A stretch of 64,000 nt of DNA from assembly GCA_907164885.2 (NCBI GenBank), contig OU015500.1:47966146-48030145 (forward strand), read 5' to 3'. Shown here piece after piece: positions 25,172 through 37,882 of the stretch. The first letter of the stretch is position 1. Each line of letters begins with the position of its first letter. A program made the position numbers and the translations under genes. The notes under the pieces were generated by a model. The model did not search any database. It saw only the letters and a list, made by a program, of their open reading frames with translations, and was not told the origin of the DNA. The DNA comes from Dolomedes plantarius. Taxonomy: Eukaryota; Arthropoda; Arachnida; Araneae; Dolomedidae.

Positions 25172-25856
25172 TCTATATATAAAAAACAGTTTCGTAACTG
25201 ACTGACTGACTGACTGACTAACATACAACGCACAGACCAAACCGCTGGACCTAAAGGGCTGAAATATTGCATGGCGATTCTTCTTATAGTGTAGGGGTGC
25301 ACAAAGAGAGATTTTTGTAAAATTCTTCTTAGATTTTTTAAAATTAAATTTTTAAGCTGTTTTAGTAACTTTTTTTAAGTTTGCATTTAAATAATAATTT
25401 CAGGGTTATAAAATTTATATCACAAGAAAATATCATAAAAATTCCTATAAAATGAAATCTTTTTCGAATCTTTACCTCTATTTTCTGAATTTTGGTGAAT
25501 TTTTAAAGATTAATTTTTAGAATTTAATTTAATAAATGCTGATCACGAGATTTCTTTTTCTGGTACTTTAAATAAATTTATCGTCACGTGCATAACAACT
25601 AAATAGACAAAATATTATTTTTTTTTCTTGCTAATGTGGCAGACAATTGGACATTATTTTGTCTATAAAAATTTCCCTTCCGATTTTTTTATAAATATAT
25701 ATATTTTTTTCTACATCAATTGTATATATTTATCTTCGTATTTATTATAAATATATATATATATATATATATTTGTTTTTTTGGCATTAATTGCATTCAT
25801 TGACAATTGTATTTAATTTGAATGTACTCCGTAGCGAAGCGCGGGTTTTCAGCTAG
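25172..25856 (+). mobile_element. Helitron B, non-autonomous
   Basis: It starts TCTATATATAAAAAACAG after A and ends GCGGGTTTTCAGCTAG before T. The 5' region has a (GACT)n-like run, then the family block accaaaccgctggacctaaa and gtgtaggggtgcac. It is 685 bp with a short internal (TA)n near 25740-25771. Both flanks are microsatellite, so it landed inside or beside a repeat tract. Confidence 0.92.

Positions 25857-26493
<637 letters not shown>

Positions 26494-26561
<68 letters not shown>
26494..26561. repeat. (TA)n microsatellite
   Basis: A TA tract directly 3' of the long-TIR element. Together with 25857-25960 it looks like one tract split by the insertion. Confidence 0.97.
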
Positions 26562-26563
<2 letters not shown>

Positions 26564-28408
26564 TATTAATATCACGTGGGATGACAGTTGTACTTTTTCT
26601 TATATATGACAACTTTATTTTTACCCAGACATTAAACCGAACATTCAGTTTTCCTAAGATGTTTTTGAAAACAAAGGAGATGAATTTTTATTCTTTTATC
26701 TGCAGTAAAACAATGCTTCGAAAACTTTTTCTCTTTACTTAACTTTGCTCAACTTTTCTTTACTACTCACGGGAGGGAAAATCCCATCGTTAGTTTACGA
26801 AAAAGGATATCATGCAAATATAAAAGTACTCTACATTATAATGAAAGTATTTCGTACATTAATGATTTATATATTTATTTTTTAGACTTTTATATTCTAA
26901 AATAAATAAAAATATAGGAAAAGTAAAACAAAATTCCTTTAGAGTTAAAATGAACTGTAACAGCTGTTAAATTTTAGTAGAATATATAAAAAAAAAAAAT
27001 TTCTTGAAACGCGAAAGTTGATACGAGATCTAGGTTAGAGCTAAAGAATAAAAATTCCCCTTTCTTGCTTCAAGTACGTATCATAATGTTTCCGTTCCCA
27101 AGGGGTTAATAAATTCAGCAAGATTAGATAAAAAAAAGCACTCTCGTCAGTCCTCCGCGGATCATTTAATTTATTAATGTACTTACTGATTATGATACAG
27201 GATACGTACTGTTGTAAATATCACACCGTTGAGGATATACTTATCGTGATCACAAAGGTTTATACAACTCAAGTTTTTTTATTCTTTTATTACTTTATGT
27301 CAAGATGCTTGTAATAAATGCTTCATAAATTATTTTCACAACTGTTATTTGTAGGTCTTATAAAGTGAAAATAACACTCACTGAAAGTCTTCACCGTTTC
27401 GTTGTTTTTCTGAAAATGGCCAATAGTATAAAGCTGTGAAAAAAATTTACTGTTCATCAGAAGTTTCTTTCTTTTTTGTTGAATTTAAAGCACTCTAAAT
27501 TTGCAACAACGAAAGATTCTCATTATATGCATTTCCGTTAATTCAACTCATGGAATTTTTTTTTTCGGTATTCAAACATTTGAAGATAAAATAGTAATCC
27601 AACGTATTACACATCGCTCACGAGCGGGAAAATCACATTGTAAGTTTAAGAAAAAAGGATTTCATGTTAATTTAAAGAATTCATAAGAAAATTTAAAATA
27701 ATTACTCAATTTTACTGGAAAGAGAAACTACAACGTATGTCATTAAATTGCGAGACAGTTCAAAAGTAGAGATAGAAAAACAAAGTCTCTAAATTAATAT
27801 TGTTATGTTTTATCCTTAATACTTAAGCAAATATACTTGTAAAACATAATTTAAAGTTTGGTAGTTCTACTTGACGTTTTTTAAAAATAATAATAAGAAT
27901 ATTGAAAATAATTACAAGATAAAAATAACTTTTTATATACCATGTTTTTAAATTTTCTGTTGAATCATATAAACTTGACAATTCTATATATTAATAAATA
28001 CTTTTTAAAATTTTTTTTGATGAATTATCCCATCAACTTGAAAGAAAATGAAGTTAACTGGAAGTTAACTTGCGTTTAACTTTTCGTTCCTGTCCCCGCC
28101 GATAGATGGCAGCACCAGTCTACAAAACAAAATTAACTGAAAATGAATTCAATACTGATTAAAGATAGCTAAAAGTATTAAAATAATGCATTGTCATCGT
28201 GTTCTGAGCTATTATAAAAGTTTCAAATGTCTACCTAGTCGGGAAGTTAGTTAAACATCGATTGCAAGATTTGTACTGGACAAAAACACGCACAAACAAG
28301 AAAGCGAGTTAATAAAAACATGGTAAAAACTAATAAAAAGGTGTATTACTAATTCCTTTAATGATAATTCATTGATGAAGCAATTAATAAACATTAGAAA
28401 TTTATCAA
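26562..28408. other. Unassigned AT-rich stretch with a diverged internal duplication
   Basis: Segments near 26766-26830 and 27616-27680 resemble each other (ctcacgggagggaaaatc and ctcacgagcgggaaaatc, each followed by a similar aaaaaggat-t-tcatg block). This indicates an old duplication about 850 bp apart. No gene is supported. Confidence 0.5.
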
Positions 28409-29224
28409 TCTATATATATATAAAACGCTTAGGTATGCGGCACAAAAATCGACGATATTTATACCCTTCAAATGGCAACGGCTGCAACTACCACATGTAA
28501 ACATTTGTGGCCGTTCGCAATTTGCAACCGCGTGTCAACATGGATTTACGCTCTGAGATCAGGAATGCTCGAAAGCGAGCTGCACGATCAAGTGAAAATT
28601 GGGAACAGTCTCACGAAAGAAAGGGAAGAAGATATAATTCATTAAGACAGAGGCGTGAAAGAGAGAGCATAAATGATCACGAGGTTAGGCTTAACTGTCA
28701 TCGGCATAGCAACCAACAGCCAGTAATAGTCAATTATCTACACTTTTTTCAGTACTTGCTGAATTTTTACACCATCTTATACGCGAAGAAATTTTCCCAA
28801 CAATTTATCATTTGATATGATTAATTTTAGATATCTGAATTGTGAACAATAGTACATACAGAGACTGATGTAATTCACACTATATTTAAAATTTTCCCCC
28901 AACAATTTCTTATTTGTTGTAATGAAAAATTGTAGATATCTTAATTTTGATTAATAGTACATACAGAGAGGGATGTAATTTTAAAAATCATTGGTGTTGG
29001 GTTTCTCAGTCTTATCTTAAATAAACTCTGTTCTGAAGTAATGGAAATTCACATTTTTTGATCACGATGTTTTAGAATCAGCATTATAGTGAATACCCCT
29101 TAACAACGTATATTTATGATGACAGGTAATGGTATCATTCCTTACATATGTTACTTTCAGTCCAGTTGTTTAGCAAAAGAAAATATAAAACTAAAAGCGA
29201 CCATGCTAGTCACGCAGCGGCTAG
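28409..29224 (+). mobile_element. Helitron G, a second Helitron family
   Basis: It starts TCTATATATATATAAAACGC after A and ends CACGCAGCGGCTAG before T. The GC-rich stretch just upstream of CTAG fits the usual 3' hairpin position, though the stem I can draw is weak. The interior does not match Helitrons A-F. It carries an Arg/Glu-rich short ORF at 28540-28815. Confidence 0.8.
28540..28815 (+). pseudogene. Helitron-associated N-terminal fragment
   Basis: From the ATG at 28540 the protein begins MDLRSEIRNARKRAARSS and continues with RRYNSLRQRRERESINDHEV. This Arg/Glu-rich stretch resembles the N-terminal leader found before the Rep/helicase region of autonomous Helitrons in arthropods. No Rep HUH motif or helicase motif follows, and the tail becomes AT-derived sequence. 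I interpret it as a captured 5' remnant of an autonomous parent rather than a functional gene. Confidence 0.5.
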
Positions 29225-29538
29225 TAATTTAAAATTTAAATAAATATTTCAAAGTAATTAGTTTAGTTTAACTTTTGTAACTTAAACCTATTCATCCAAA
29301 ATGCAGAAGAAATATTATATATAAATTTAAATTCCTTCTTTAATCTTCTTTTCTTACCGAAAAAAAGCTTCAATTTAATGTTTCTCCCCTTTCATTGTCT
29401 TTCCTTATCTGCAGCTCTTTAATTTCCATTACGTTCCTTAGCATTAGAAGTAATCTTTCCCCTAGGAAAGTCTTCTCTCAATTGATACGGCTTTCTGGGA
29501 GTCTCACAAGACAGAACATTTTCCTTCCTATTTTCATA
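29225..29538. other. Unassigned AT-rich spacer
   Basis: No feature is recognised between Helitron G and the DUF4817-type element. Confidence 0.5.
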
Positions 29539-30185
29539 AACAGGGTGTGGCAAAATGGACTCCCTTTCAGAAGGGTGAAAAAAAAAACCGAATGAAACAA
29601 TTTACAGAAAAAAGCTTCATATTTTCGAAAAGTAAGGTCTATTTTTTTAATCCCACAATCTAGTTTTTTTCCCACTAGGTTTTGAAAATAACATCATTCA
29701 GGTGGCACCCGTTATTTGCGATACACTACTGAATCCATTCTCTGCCAAAGTTTTCCATCACTCTGTTGGTCATCCCTTGGGAAATGGTGGCAACTTCCTT
29801 CAGGAATAACGGACTCCCGGACTCATTGCATATTTTCACGTGTTCTAATGCTCCGAGGACGACCCCTTAGTTTCCTTGGTAATGCAGGCCTGCTCTCTCT
29901 CACGTTTGAAACCCATCGCAGAATTATTGTTTTTCGACCTGGAAAGGCTTCAGTTGCATTGAATCTGAAGCGCGTCTTAAATGCCCTCTGTGTCGAGTTT
30001 GCAGAATCGTTGTTTTTAAAGAACTCCTCGATAACGAAACCTCGATGTTCACCTGACCAACTCATGATGCCTACTGACAACTAGAAACCCCACCCGGATT
30101 GTTGCCACCTCCCCCACCGTCCTACCCCTATCACTACCTTACGAGCGATCTTCAGAAATGTGGGAGTCCATCTTACTACAACTTG
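29539..30185 (-). mobile_element. Mariner-like (DUF4817) deletion derivative
   Basis: The termini share an atggactccc block preceded by similar 5' extensions (cagggtgtggcaaa versus caagttgtagtaag). TA lies outside each end (29537-29538 and 30186-30187). Inside, in minus orientation, a DUF4817 N-terminus (29823-30065) is joined to a C-terminal tail with CIANNGCHLNDVIFKT. The catalytic core is missing. At 647 bp it is about half the size of an intact relative. Confidence 0.75.
29823..30065 (-). pseudogene. DUF4817-type transposase N-terminal fragment
   Basis: The minus-strand frame from the ATG at 30065 reads MSWSGEHRGFVIEEFFKNND, then a TQRAFKTRFRF segment, RKTIILRWV and LRGRPRSIRTRENMQ before a stop. 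This order is the DUF4817 helix-turn-helix (PF16087) plus the GRP linker at the start of many arthropod mariner-like transposases. The second HTH and DDE domain are absent, so it is non-functional. Confidence 0.8.
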
Positions 30186-30187
30186 TA

Positions 30188-30726
30188 CTTTGGAAACTGT
30201 TTAACCTCCCGTTTCAACGAGCTGCTAAACAAATCTCCTTTGTAATCTGAAGTGAGAGGTGCAGCAATTTTTTCTCCAAAAAGGCTCCCGCTAAAAAAGA
30301 GTTTTTGGAGCATTCAGACGTGTCTGAGCGTGCACTCTTCATTACCACCTTGCTGCCTTGACTGTCTTTTTTTACTGTTCTTTGAAATTTATTGGTCGAT
30401 TTCCGAGCCGCCTTTATGAATGCTAAAAACTCGTCTGGAAGCTGAAATTCTAAATAAGTTCATTCCCTTACCTAAATTAATAACTAAAAGTGTGATAATC
30501 TTGCATTTTAGGCATCTTTAAAGCGTAACCTTTGACTTTCGCGTTTATTCCTTTTGCTTCATGCTTTTTGTTTTTATTGTCTGAAAGTAAAGAATAAGCA
30601 ACTAGTGTAGTAATTGGGTAATCAGCCTCCATTGTTGTTGATACCTGTGCAGTTTTAGGTAAATCTGGGTTACGCCCAACACAGAAATTTTCTAGTTTAC
30701 ATATATATATATTTGCATATTTATGT

Positions 30727-30782
<56 letters not shown>

Positions 30783-31799
30783 TATAATTTGCTATTTGCT
30801 TCATTTTATTTTAAATTAAAACAAAATTTTCCTATTTGCAGTGTGTCAAAACCTTTCATCCCAAATCCTTAGTTTTATTTCATAGTCAAACACAATTTTT
30901 TGAGGTATGTTGAAGAACAAAAGTTTGGAGAATTACGATTTTTCTAAGTAAATTAATCCACGAATGTTGCTCGACCGAAAAATGTTAATATTTGTCAAAA
31001 ATAAATATTAGCTATTTCATGAAAGGAGAACTATAAAATATTTAACACTTATCTAAAATGTCAACAATAGTTAAGTAATTAAAAGCTATGCTTGGATAAA
31101 AATATTCATCTATAGAAGAATATAAAATCTACTTACTAATTCATACAGTTAAAAAAAGTAAATATTTTTATATAATTATTCTTTTATTTGCCTTTTTTTC
31201 TGTTATAAAAATATTAAATTTCAGTATTTTATCTTCTTTCTTGACATGAAGTAATCCTTTGCACGTATTGATTGGACATCATTATACGAGTTTCTGGTAA
31301 ACATATTTTTCCTGTTCTCTCGCTATAGAATTAATTTTGATGTGTTTTCCTTTTATCCCTTAAAATGTATTTTAAAGATCACTGCAGCTATTTTTTTACT
31401 GTACTGTTTTTTTAACCTATAATATCGTTGTAATGAAATGATTTTTTTCATTTTTTTTCAAAAAGGCGTTAGAAAGGCATCATATTGCTGAATTATTTAT
31501 AAGCCAGTCTGTAATCCCTTAAAGCCGTATAAAAATCCATTAAACATTTCATTTTAAAAGAACGATGTAGTACGTCTTTCCTGACATTTTAATTTACAAA
31601 TTTTATTTATTTATTTTCGGTACTCACTTTGTAAAAATTATAAAATTTCTGCCTTATAGTATTTTTAAAATCACTTGTTTAGAAAGCTGTGTTTTTTACT
31701 TAAAATTTAAACTTCATTAAATTAAAAGTTTTTTTATTATTGGAGCTATATAAAAAATCAAGAAAAACTTCCCGAATTTAAATTATTTCTTAAATTATT
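30188..31799. other. Unassigned AT-rich stretch with a compound microsatellite
   Basis: It contains a (TA)n(CA)n(TA)n tract at about 30700-30778. Two similar short segments (30255-30305) are rich in ctccaaaaagg / tttttggag and can fold back. No gene is supported. Confidence 0.5.
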
Positions 31800-32550
31800 T
31801 GTTTAAATATTATTGATAAAACATAAAAGTTTTTTTTGTTTAAACATACTGATAAAACACAAAATTTATATTTGTTTAAATATTATTCATGAAACATAAA
31901 ATTTTTAATTTTTTAAATAATACTGAAAAACAAAATTTTTTTCTTAAATATTACTGATAAAGCGTAAAATATTTTTGTTTAAATATTACTGATAAACCAT
32001 AAATTTTTATTTGTTTAAATACTACTGATAAAACATAAAATTTTTATTTATTTAAATATTACTGAAAAACATAATTTTTTTTGCGGAAATATTACTGATA
32101 AAGCATAAAAATTTTATTTCTTTGAATATTACTGTTAAAACAAAATTTTAATTTTTTAAAATATTACTGCTAAAAAGAAATTTTATTTTTTCAAATATTT
32201 CTGATGAAACATAAATTTTTTTGCTTAAATATTACAAGTAAAACATAAAACTTTTTTATTTCTTTGAATATTACTGATAAAACATAAAATTTTTATTTCT
32301 TTAAATATTATTGATAAAACAAAATTTTTATTTCTTTAAATATTACTGATAAAACATAAAACATTTATTTAAATATTATTCATAAAACATAAAATTTTTA
32401 TTTGTTTAAGCATTACTGATAACACATAAAATATATATTTGTTTAAATGTTACTGATAAAATATAAAATTTTTATTTGTATAAAAATATTTGATAAAACA
32501 TAAAATTTTTAGTTGTTTACATATTACTGATTAAACATGAAAGTTTTAAT
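31800..32550 (+). repeat. Minisatellite, ~37-38 bp unit, about 20 copies
   Basis: Diverged units of the form aaatattactgataaaacat then aaaatttttatttgttt repeat head to tail. Individual units differ by substitutions and small indels, so the array is not recently homogenised. It is too degenerate and too tightly tandem to be a CRISPR array. Confidence 0.9.
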
Positions 32551-33392
32551 TTAACCCTTATAGAATTATCTGAAATAAGAGAATAAAAAGACAAAATTAA
32601 ATAAATGAAGCAAAAAAAAAATTTCAAAATGAATTAAATAATTGATTACGGAATTAAGAATGTTTAGCTTCATTGCTTAAAAATATTTAAATATTCTATT
32701 CAGAAGAATTTACCGCTTATATCTAGGATAACGGCCCTCGCATCTCATGCCATGTTGATTGGCTGACCAAATTGAAATTCCAATTTCTACGCCCATCTGG
32801 CGATTTCCAAGAGCAGTAATCCCCTAATTAGTTTGGCGTATTAATAATAATCTATTGAAATATTCAGTTATCAGAAACTATTAACAATTTTAAATTAGTA
32901 ATACCTTAAAAAGTAGAAACATTAAAATATTATATTAGTGGAGTTATCAGAGTTAATTGTAAATAAATTAATTAATCAATGAAACAACTCGCAAAATATT
33001 TTTATTATTTTTTTGAATTACAATTGACTAAATATTTAAATTATTATTCATTAGTAACAAATTATATTGAAATATTTATATAAATTATAAATTATTGATA
33101 AATTTCTGATGTTTATTAATCACTTCTTCAATCTATTACCAGAGTTTTTAGAAAAACATTTGTGATGATGATGTTTTTTTTGCGAAATACAGATATTTTT
33201 TGTCTTGCTGAAACTCAAACATGAGCCTGAAGTGGCTACATTGATTCTTAATTGCAGTATTTTACGCATGGTACAACTAAATACCACTTAGATCTAAAAA
33301 AATAAAAACTAGCGGATTTCAGTTTTGAACTGATCTACGAATCAGCCATTTGAATTTATTTAACATAATGCAAAAGGTTATTTTACTTAGTC
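32551..33392. other. Unassigned AT-rich stretch
   Basis: No gene or element terminus is recognised. Confidence 0.5.
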
Positions 33393-34082
33393 TCTATATA
33401 TAATACAGTTCCATAACTGACGACTGACTCACTGACTGACATACAACGCACAGACCAAACCGCTGGACTTAAAGGGCTAAAATTTTGCATGGCGATTCTT
33501 CTTATAGTGTAGGGGTGCACTAAGAAAGATTTTTGAAAAGTTCTTCTTAGATTTTTTAAAATTAAATTTATAAGCTGTTTTTGTAACATTCTTTAATGTT
33601 TGCATTTAAAATAATAATTTCAGGGTTATAAAATTTATAACCCGAGAAAGATCATAAAAATTCCTTTAAAATGAAAATTTTTTCGAATCTTTACCTCCAT
33701 TTTCTGATTTTTGGTGAATTTTTAAAGATTAATTTTTAGAATTTAATTTATTAAATGCTGATCACATGATTTCTTTTTCTGGTACTTTAAATAAATTTAT
33801 CGTCATGTGCATAACAACTAAATAGACAAAAAAATATTTTTTTTTGCTAATGCGGCAGACGATTGGACATTATCCAAAAAAATATTAAAATACAATAAAA
33901 GATATTATGTTCCTCAAACTGTACTATATTAACTGTACTATATTCTTTAGTATGTCCTATTAGATTTAATTTGAATATTTTCTTCTACATTATTTTATCT
34001 ATAGGAATATCCCTTACGATTTTTTTATAAATATATCTTTTTGTTTTTTTACATCAATTGTATAAATTGATCGTCGTATTTG

Positions 34083-34125
<43 letters not shown>

Positions 34126-34198
34126 GCATTAATTGCATACATTGACCGTTGTATTTAATTTGAATGTACTCCGTAGCGAAGTGCGGGTTTTCAGCTAG
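33393..34198 (+). mobile_element. Helitron C, non-autonomous
   Basis: It starts TCTATATATAATACAG (the preceding base is C rather than the canonical A) and ends GCGGGTTTTCAGCTAG before T. The family block accaaaccgctggac and gtgtaggggtgcac are present. A small tandem duplication of a ctgtactatatt segment lies near 33918-33940. An internal (TA)n lies at 34083-34121. It is 806 bp. Confidence 0.9.
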
Positions 34199-34684
34199 TT
34201 TAATATATTTAGAAATCAAAGCAACCCAAAAACTTACTTCTTCCAGATTCACCCGGCGCAAATTTGATACTGACATCAAAGGAAGGTACCAATAATTCAG
34301 TATGATGTTGGACATCGAGAAGATCCCATAGTAACTAAATCGCAATTTTCTTATACCTGGCGTATAGTGTACTTACATTCTATAGACTTACTAATCCCGC
34401 ACTAACATCTTTTCAACTGATAATGCATATTGCTGAGCAATTGCAGATAGGCATACTCGTTGGCCAAGAGTAAACAGGAAAGCTAGGCTCGGTATTGAAT
34501 TAAAAATAGCCAGTGATTAAGGCGGTTAATTGAAATCTGGCCTTTTTAAACCATTTCCGAAATCTTGCATTAGCAATTGAGAAAGCTGCAATATAAACCG
34601 AAATGAAGTAGAATAATATAGCGAATTCAGAAGCAGATGCAACGAGCATTGGCACGCAATGAAGTACGGGTAGTCTCTGTATCA
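34199..34684. other. Unassigned stretch between Helitron C and a hAT element
   Basis: It includes a 61-codon minus-strand frame (34500-34685) without a recognisable domain. Nothing else is supported. Confidence 0.45.
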
Positions 34685-34692
34685 CTCTAGAG

Positions 34693-36649
34693 CAGTGTTT
34701 CCCAATCTTTTTAGAGTTGCGACCCCCTTATCTTACGATATCCCCCCTCCCTTCTGTCCCAGCTTCTGGTCTTCAGGTTCACAAAGCTTATGGACTTACC
34801 GGGAAGCATAATATTTGTGAATTAAGACATAAAGAAAAAATCACAAAATGCCTTTTCCGTAATTTAATTACAATAAAATGCGTAATTTAACAATAAAGAA
34901 ATTTGTAAGAATTTCGTAAGAAATGGATAACCTTAAGAAACATTCATCCGTCAATCAAAGGTGTGCAAAAGCAAAATATGAGCAGAACAGAACCTCAAGA
35001 AAAATATCGCTATTACCTTCTTGATACAGAATTATATAACAATAAAAGAAGAAAAATTCTTGCCTAAATAAAATCACTAAGGGAAACTACAACAAGCTAA
35101 TGAATGATAAACAGATGTTTAGAATTTGTGTACTGTATGTAGTAAATAACCGCGACATTCAAATGCGGTAGATTTCCAACAAACTGAGTTTGCGTTTTGA
35201 ATGAGACTTATTCCTTTAAAAAACATCACTGCCCCAGAGTTTCGTGCATGGTAAGTAATATCGCTGCCGTCCACACCCGAAGGTTATACGGCCCTTCAAT
35301 AATAAAACTAATCATCCCGACGGCAATCCAGCCCAGCCGGGTCCCGAAGTTTTTCTTTTTGGAATTCGTTTACGTGTCTTTTTTTTTTTAAATCTGAGGG
35401 GCTATCCACCTTCCCCTTGTAGGGGGAAGTGTATATTCATAAGTTCCTGCATAATATTCTTGATGTACCTTCTACAATAATAATCCGTAAATAATTTACT
35501 AGGGGCCCAATCTTGAAAGCCCAAAGGTAGGTTTTTCGTGCTTCAGCCCATTTGCTACAATTGTATATACAGTGCTTTATAGTTTGTATATTGCCACACT
35601 CACAAAGATCTGTTTTAGCAAAAAAATCTGTTTTGATAGACTCCTATACAGCCATGTTCAGTTATTGCTTGATTAACAAGGAAATCTGCCGACAGTCTTT
35701 TCGTAGAAACTCTAGGGAATACCTCAAATACTTTCCTTCCTACACTGCTTCTCTCCCAATTTTCTTGCCATATATTTATATAATAATTCTTAATTTTATT
35801 ATTAATATGTTCTTTAGTTAATTTATAATTTTCTGTGATTTCATTCAGTGTTGTTGCTTGTTTAGCTACAGCGTCTATCATCTCATTTTCATTAATGCCA
35901 CAGAGGGCTTTAACCCAGTGTAAGTTTACTGCTATCTCATGACTTTCTATTAGGTTTTTTATATTTTCAATCCTATCTCCCTTAAAATAATATGCGCATA
36001 TAGCTTGCAGTGTACTTCTAGAATCACTGTATATGTCGATTTCCTGTATTCCTTTACTTATAGCATCAGTGATGGCCATGTCAATGGCTTCAACTTTGGC
36101 GCTATAGGATGATGCAATATTAGGTAGACGTTTAAGTTTTGTTTCTTCTTAAACATTAAGGTTGTAACGTGTACACGCCGCACCAACCCCTTCGTTGGTT
36201 TTTGAGCCATCAGTGTAGTATTCAATGTTCGATTTTGATTCCATGTTATATGTCCATTCATATTTCCTCATTTCACGTACTTTCTTTAGAGGTCGGCTTT
36301 TTGTTTCGCAATTCTGCGCGTTCAGTACGATGTCTCCTAATTTTATTTCTGATCCTTTATTGTAGATTTCATAGATATTCTTTTCAATTTTAGCTGTTAA
36401 GTCTAATGGTATGCACCCTGATAGAACGTGGAGTGCATCCGTCGAAACTGTTCTGTAACATTTAGTTAACATTATTAAGAATGGTAGTTGTATCTGTCTT
36501 AATTTAGAGAATCTGTGTTAATTTAGAGTTTCGTGGTAAATAAATAATGTGAATTTTTTTTCCAATTTTATTCGCTAAAAAGTTATTTTAATTTTATAAA
36601 ACCACGACGATCTTCTTTGGGGTCGCGACCCACTGGCTAGAAACCTCTG
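34693..36649 (+). mobile_element. hAT element interrupted by a LINE
   Basis: The left terminus CAGTGTTTCCCAATC and the reverse complement of the right terminus CAGAGGTTTCTAGCC are related. Inward, both carry a gcgaccccc / gcgacccc block. The exact 8-bp TSD ctctagag flanks the element (34685-34692 and 36650-36657). Most of the interior is a LINE remnant (35400-36505, minus). No hAT transposase was found. Confidence 0.82.
35400..36505 (-). pseudogene. R1/Jockey-like LINE, RT end, RNase H and CCHC tail
   Basis: The minus strand encodes, in one frame, RQIQLPFLIMLTKCYRTVST (end of the RT/thumb region). An RNase H domain follows: YTDGSKTNEGVGAA (first catalytic Asp), AKVEAIDMAI (Glu), IYSDSRSTLQAI (Asp), WVKALCGINENEMIDAVAK (last Asp). 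After that come VFEVFPRVSTKRLSADFLVN and a zinc-binding CECGNIQTIKHCIYNC. There is one in-frame TAA (36149-36151), and one extra base in a run of seven T (minus strand, near 35621-35627) shifts the tail. It is 5'-truncated at about 36505 and inserted in the hAT element. All RNase H residues remain, yet the gene is dead. Confidence 0.85.
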
Positions 36650-36657
36650 CTCTAGAG

Positions 36658-36812
36658 TCTGATAATTTGCGATAAATGTGCTAAAATCACGCAAAGCCTC
36701 GACATCAATATCAGAGCCAATGAAGGACGTTTTCAGTGGATGCTTTGGATTTCCACTGCTATCTTTTAGTTGGGAGAAATGAGGTGCAATCAGCACCTCA
36801 TTTATATAGTTA
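36658..36812 (-). other. Short unassigned coding-like segment with a hairpin
   Basis: Between the hAT TSD and Helitron D the minus strand stays open for about 50 codons with non-repetitive content (APHFSQLKDSSGNPKHPLK, SDIDVEALRDFSTFIANYQ). On the plus strand aaatgaggtgc and gcacctcattt (36777-36787 and 36793-36803) form a perfect 11-bp hairpin. It is not recognised; it could be a host exon fragment or TE coding relic. Confidence 0.3.

Positions 36813-37882
<1,070 letters not shown>

Noticed and set aside
30254..30310. Fold-back ctccaaaaagg / tttttggag near 30275-30310 as a possible terminator
   Set aside because: Bacterial-type terminators do not apply here, and no Pol III gene is adjacent.
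31800..32550. Regularly repeated short units suggesting a CRISPR array
   Set aside because: Units are contiguous and diverged with no unique spacers, and the window is eukaryotic.
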